Part shown: in pieces, positions 62,692-64,000 of the stretch | Layout: each line of letters opens with the position of its first letter | Position numbering within the stretch: position 1 is the stretch's first letter | Assembly: GCA_012861695.1 (NCBI GenBank) | Contig: JAAOOA010000472.1 | Coordinates: 122,501 to 186,500, forward strand | DNA length: 64,000 nt | DNA from: Trematomus loennbergii | Taxonomy: Eukaryota > Chordata > Actinopteri > Perciformes > Nototheniidae | Direction of reading: 5' to 3' | The notes under the pieces: generated by a model | The model's database searches: none | What the model was told of the DNA's origin: nothing | What the model saw: the letters and a program-made list of their open reading frames with translations, nothing else | Program-made: the position numbers and the translations under genes

Positions 62692-62734
62692 ATGAAATAA
62701 CAATGCATCATTTATTAACTATACCTATACAAAA

Positions 62735-63245
62735 TGTAATACATTTTCCCTTCATTATGTAATAACACCTCCTTTTGTAATAATTTGCCCATTATGTAGT
62801 AAACAAGTTCAATGCAAATATGTAATACATGTCGCCACATTTTGAAATATATTATTACATATTGCTGTGGTTATTACAAAATGAGTTGCAAACAATAACA
62901 TTACAACTGTTTATTTATTTATTCAACCATGAATCATCCTTACTCATAATTTAAAAATACTTCAGTAGAATATCTTTCATTGGCCAAAACTAGATCAAGT
63001 GTTACCATATTCATTAGCCAACATGTATATCAACATCAATTTTGGGATATATTTACAGTTTGGTTATGGTTACATAATGAATATTACAGTTTTTTAAAAG
63101 GGCAACTCACGCATTTTGTAATAACCATTGCAAAATGTAATAATTTATTACAAAATGCAGGGACATTTATTTTATATTGCGTTCAGGCTGTTACAGAATG
63201 CAGCAGATTATTACAAAATGTGGGTTTTATTACATAATTACATAA
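62735..63245. repeat. Segment dense in TTACAAAATG/CATTTTGTAA motifs
   Basis: The core TTATTACAAAATG, its complement CATTTTGTAATAA and close variants (TTACATAATG, TTACAGAATG) occur at least ten times in about 510 bases on both strands. They cluster at the two ends (62735-62880, 63105-63245) around a motif-free middle, so the segment looks like a non-autonomous element with long repetitive ends. Confidence 0.6.
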
Positions 63246-63389
63246 AAATGTTCTTGAGTCATGACATAATGTGTTGTTTATAGGCCTTTTCTTTTATTCG
63301 TTCCTTGTCCTTCTTTTAATGAGTATTTTGATAACTGTTACACATTGATAGAAAAAAACAAATTAAGCTTCTCATTATTCAGACTCAGC
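63246..63389. other. Short spacer before the LINE fragment
   Basis: AT-rich sequence; it may be part of the 5' side of the truncated LINE, but no frame is clear. Confidence 0.4.
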
Positions 63390-64000
63390 TCTCAGCGCTT
63401 AAGCTTCTTTTAAATGTTGATAAAACCAAGGTAATGCTCTTTTCAAAAGCTAAAAAGACACCAGAGCCTGTTTTAGATATTTTAATACACAAGGAATAAA
63501 ACTTGAAGTGGTTACCTGTTACAAATACCTTGGTATCTGGCTTGATGATTGTCTCACTTTTAAACTTCATGTCAATAACCTGCTTAAAAAACTGAGGGTT
63601 AGGCTAGGTTTCTTTTCAGGAACAAGTCCTGTTTCTCACTTGAGGCCAGAAAAAGGCTAGTCACTGTGACCTTTTTACCTGTACTGGACTATGGTGATCT
63701 GATCTATATGAATGCACCTGCCAATTGCCTGGTCAAGTTAGATGCCGCCTATCACAGTGCACTGAGATTTGTGACAAACTGTAAAGTATTAACCCATCAC
63801 TGTACCCTGTATGCAAGGGCAGGTTTGCCTTCACTAACTGTACGGAGGCTCAGTCACTGGTACATTTTTATATACAAAGCCATGTTAGGGAAACTTCCTT
63901 CCTACATCTGCTCCCTGATCTCACGGCGAATTGTAAGTGGCTACTGCCTGAGATCGAATGCTGTGGTTTTATTAAATGTGCCAACTGCTAGGACTGTCTT
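63390..64000 (+). pseudogene. LINE reverse transcriptase, C-terminal part, frameshifted
   Basis: Conceptual translation gives LNVDKTKVMLFSK, then, after a frame change near 63497, YKYLGIWLDD and a run of basic residues. After a second frame change near 63615 it continues with VLDYGDLIYMNAP, YHSALRFVTN, HHCTLYARAGLPSL and RRLSHWYIFIYKAMLGKLP. The order (NxxKT block, YLGxxLD block, then a thumb/connection with LDYGD and LP-xL...R) is that of L2/Rex1/jockey-type LINE reverse transcriptases after the catalytic YADD, which is not present here. The 5' part is missing and the element runs off the window. At least two frameshifts mark it as dead. Confidence 0.85.

Overview
The window reads as a teleost fish nuclear genome, most likely percomorph. 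This rests on its repeats: tRNA-derived SINEs with a LINE-shared 3' tail, L2-like and RTE/Rex3-like LINE ends, TTAA-flanked Kolobok/T2-like and piggyBac-like MITEs, hAT MITEs, and many very long CA/GT microsatellites. It is not a bacterial, phage or viral segment. No complete host protein-coding gene is recognisable. Nearly all the small open frames are shadows of repeats or chance frames, so the window is best read as a gene desert or very long intron/intergenic region.

Layout. 1-8.7 kb: mostly unique AT-rich sequence with one SINE (356-692), a purine tract (1.67 kb) and one MITE end (7.1 kb). 8.76-10 kb: a 430-bp CA array followed by a diverged ~340-bp tandem duplication. 10-17.5 kb: unique sequence with an 825-bp minisatellite (13.78-14.61 kb). 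17.5-18.45 kb: a Kolobok-like MITE carrying a nested PIF/Harbinger-like MITE. 18.5-27.4 kb: the quietest part, with repeat-poor stretches that could hold conserved non-coding elements. At 25.67-26.1 kb a CpG/CCAAT-box cluster is followed on the minus strand by a consensus splice donor, a candidate promoter plus non-coding first exon.

27.5-43.9 kb: dense mobile elements. They include a SINE, an intact hAT MITE, a GAGTAAAAT-rich element, a GATA/GATG array, a pair of near-identical inverted MITEs at 35.4 and 42.1 kb, and an element with an internal 37-bp array. 45-52 kb: SINEs, CA arrays, a full-length piggyBac MITE with a LINE inside it, and two >98% identical direct repeats. 54.5-56.2 kb: two related LINE 3' ends, one split by a SINE and one split by an hAT MITE, both with target-site duplications. 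58.3-64 kb: another MITE, AT-rich repeats, the first two exons of a decayed hAT transposase of the ZMYM1-like type, a second Kolobok-like MITE, a motif-rich unclassified segment, and a frameshifted LINE reverse transcriptase running off the window end.

The clearest results are the nested insertions with readable target-site duplications, which let insertion order be worked out directly, and the broken hAT gene with a preserved exon-intron structure. Family names come from remembered termini and target sites, not from a search. Elsewhere function is not claimed.
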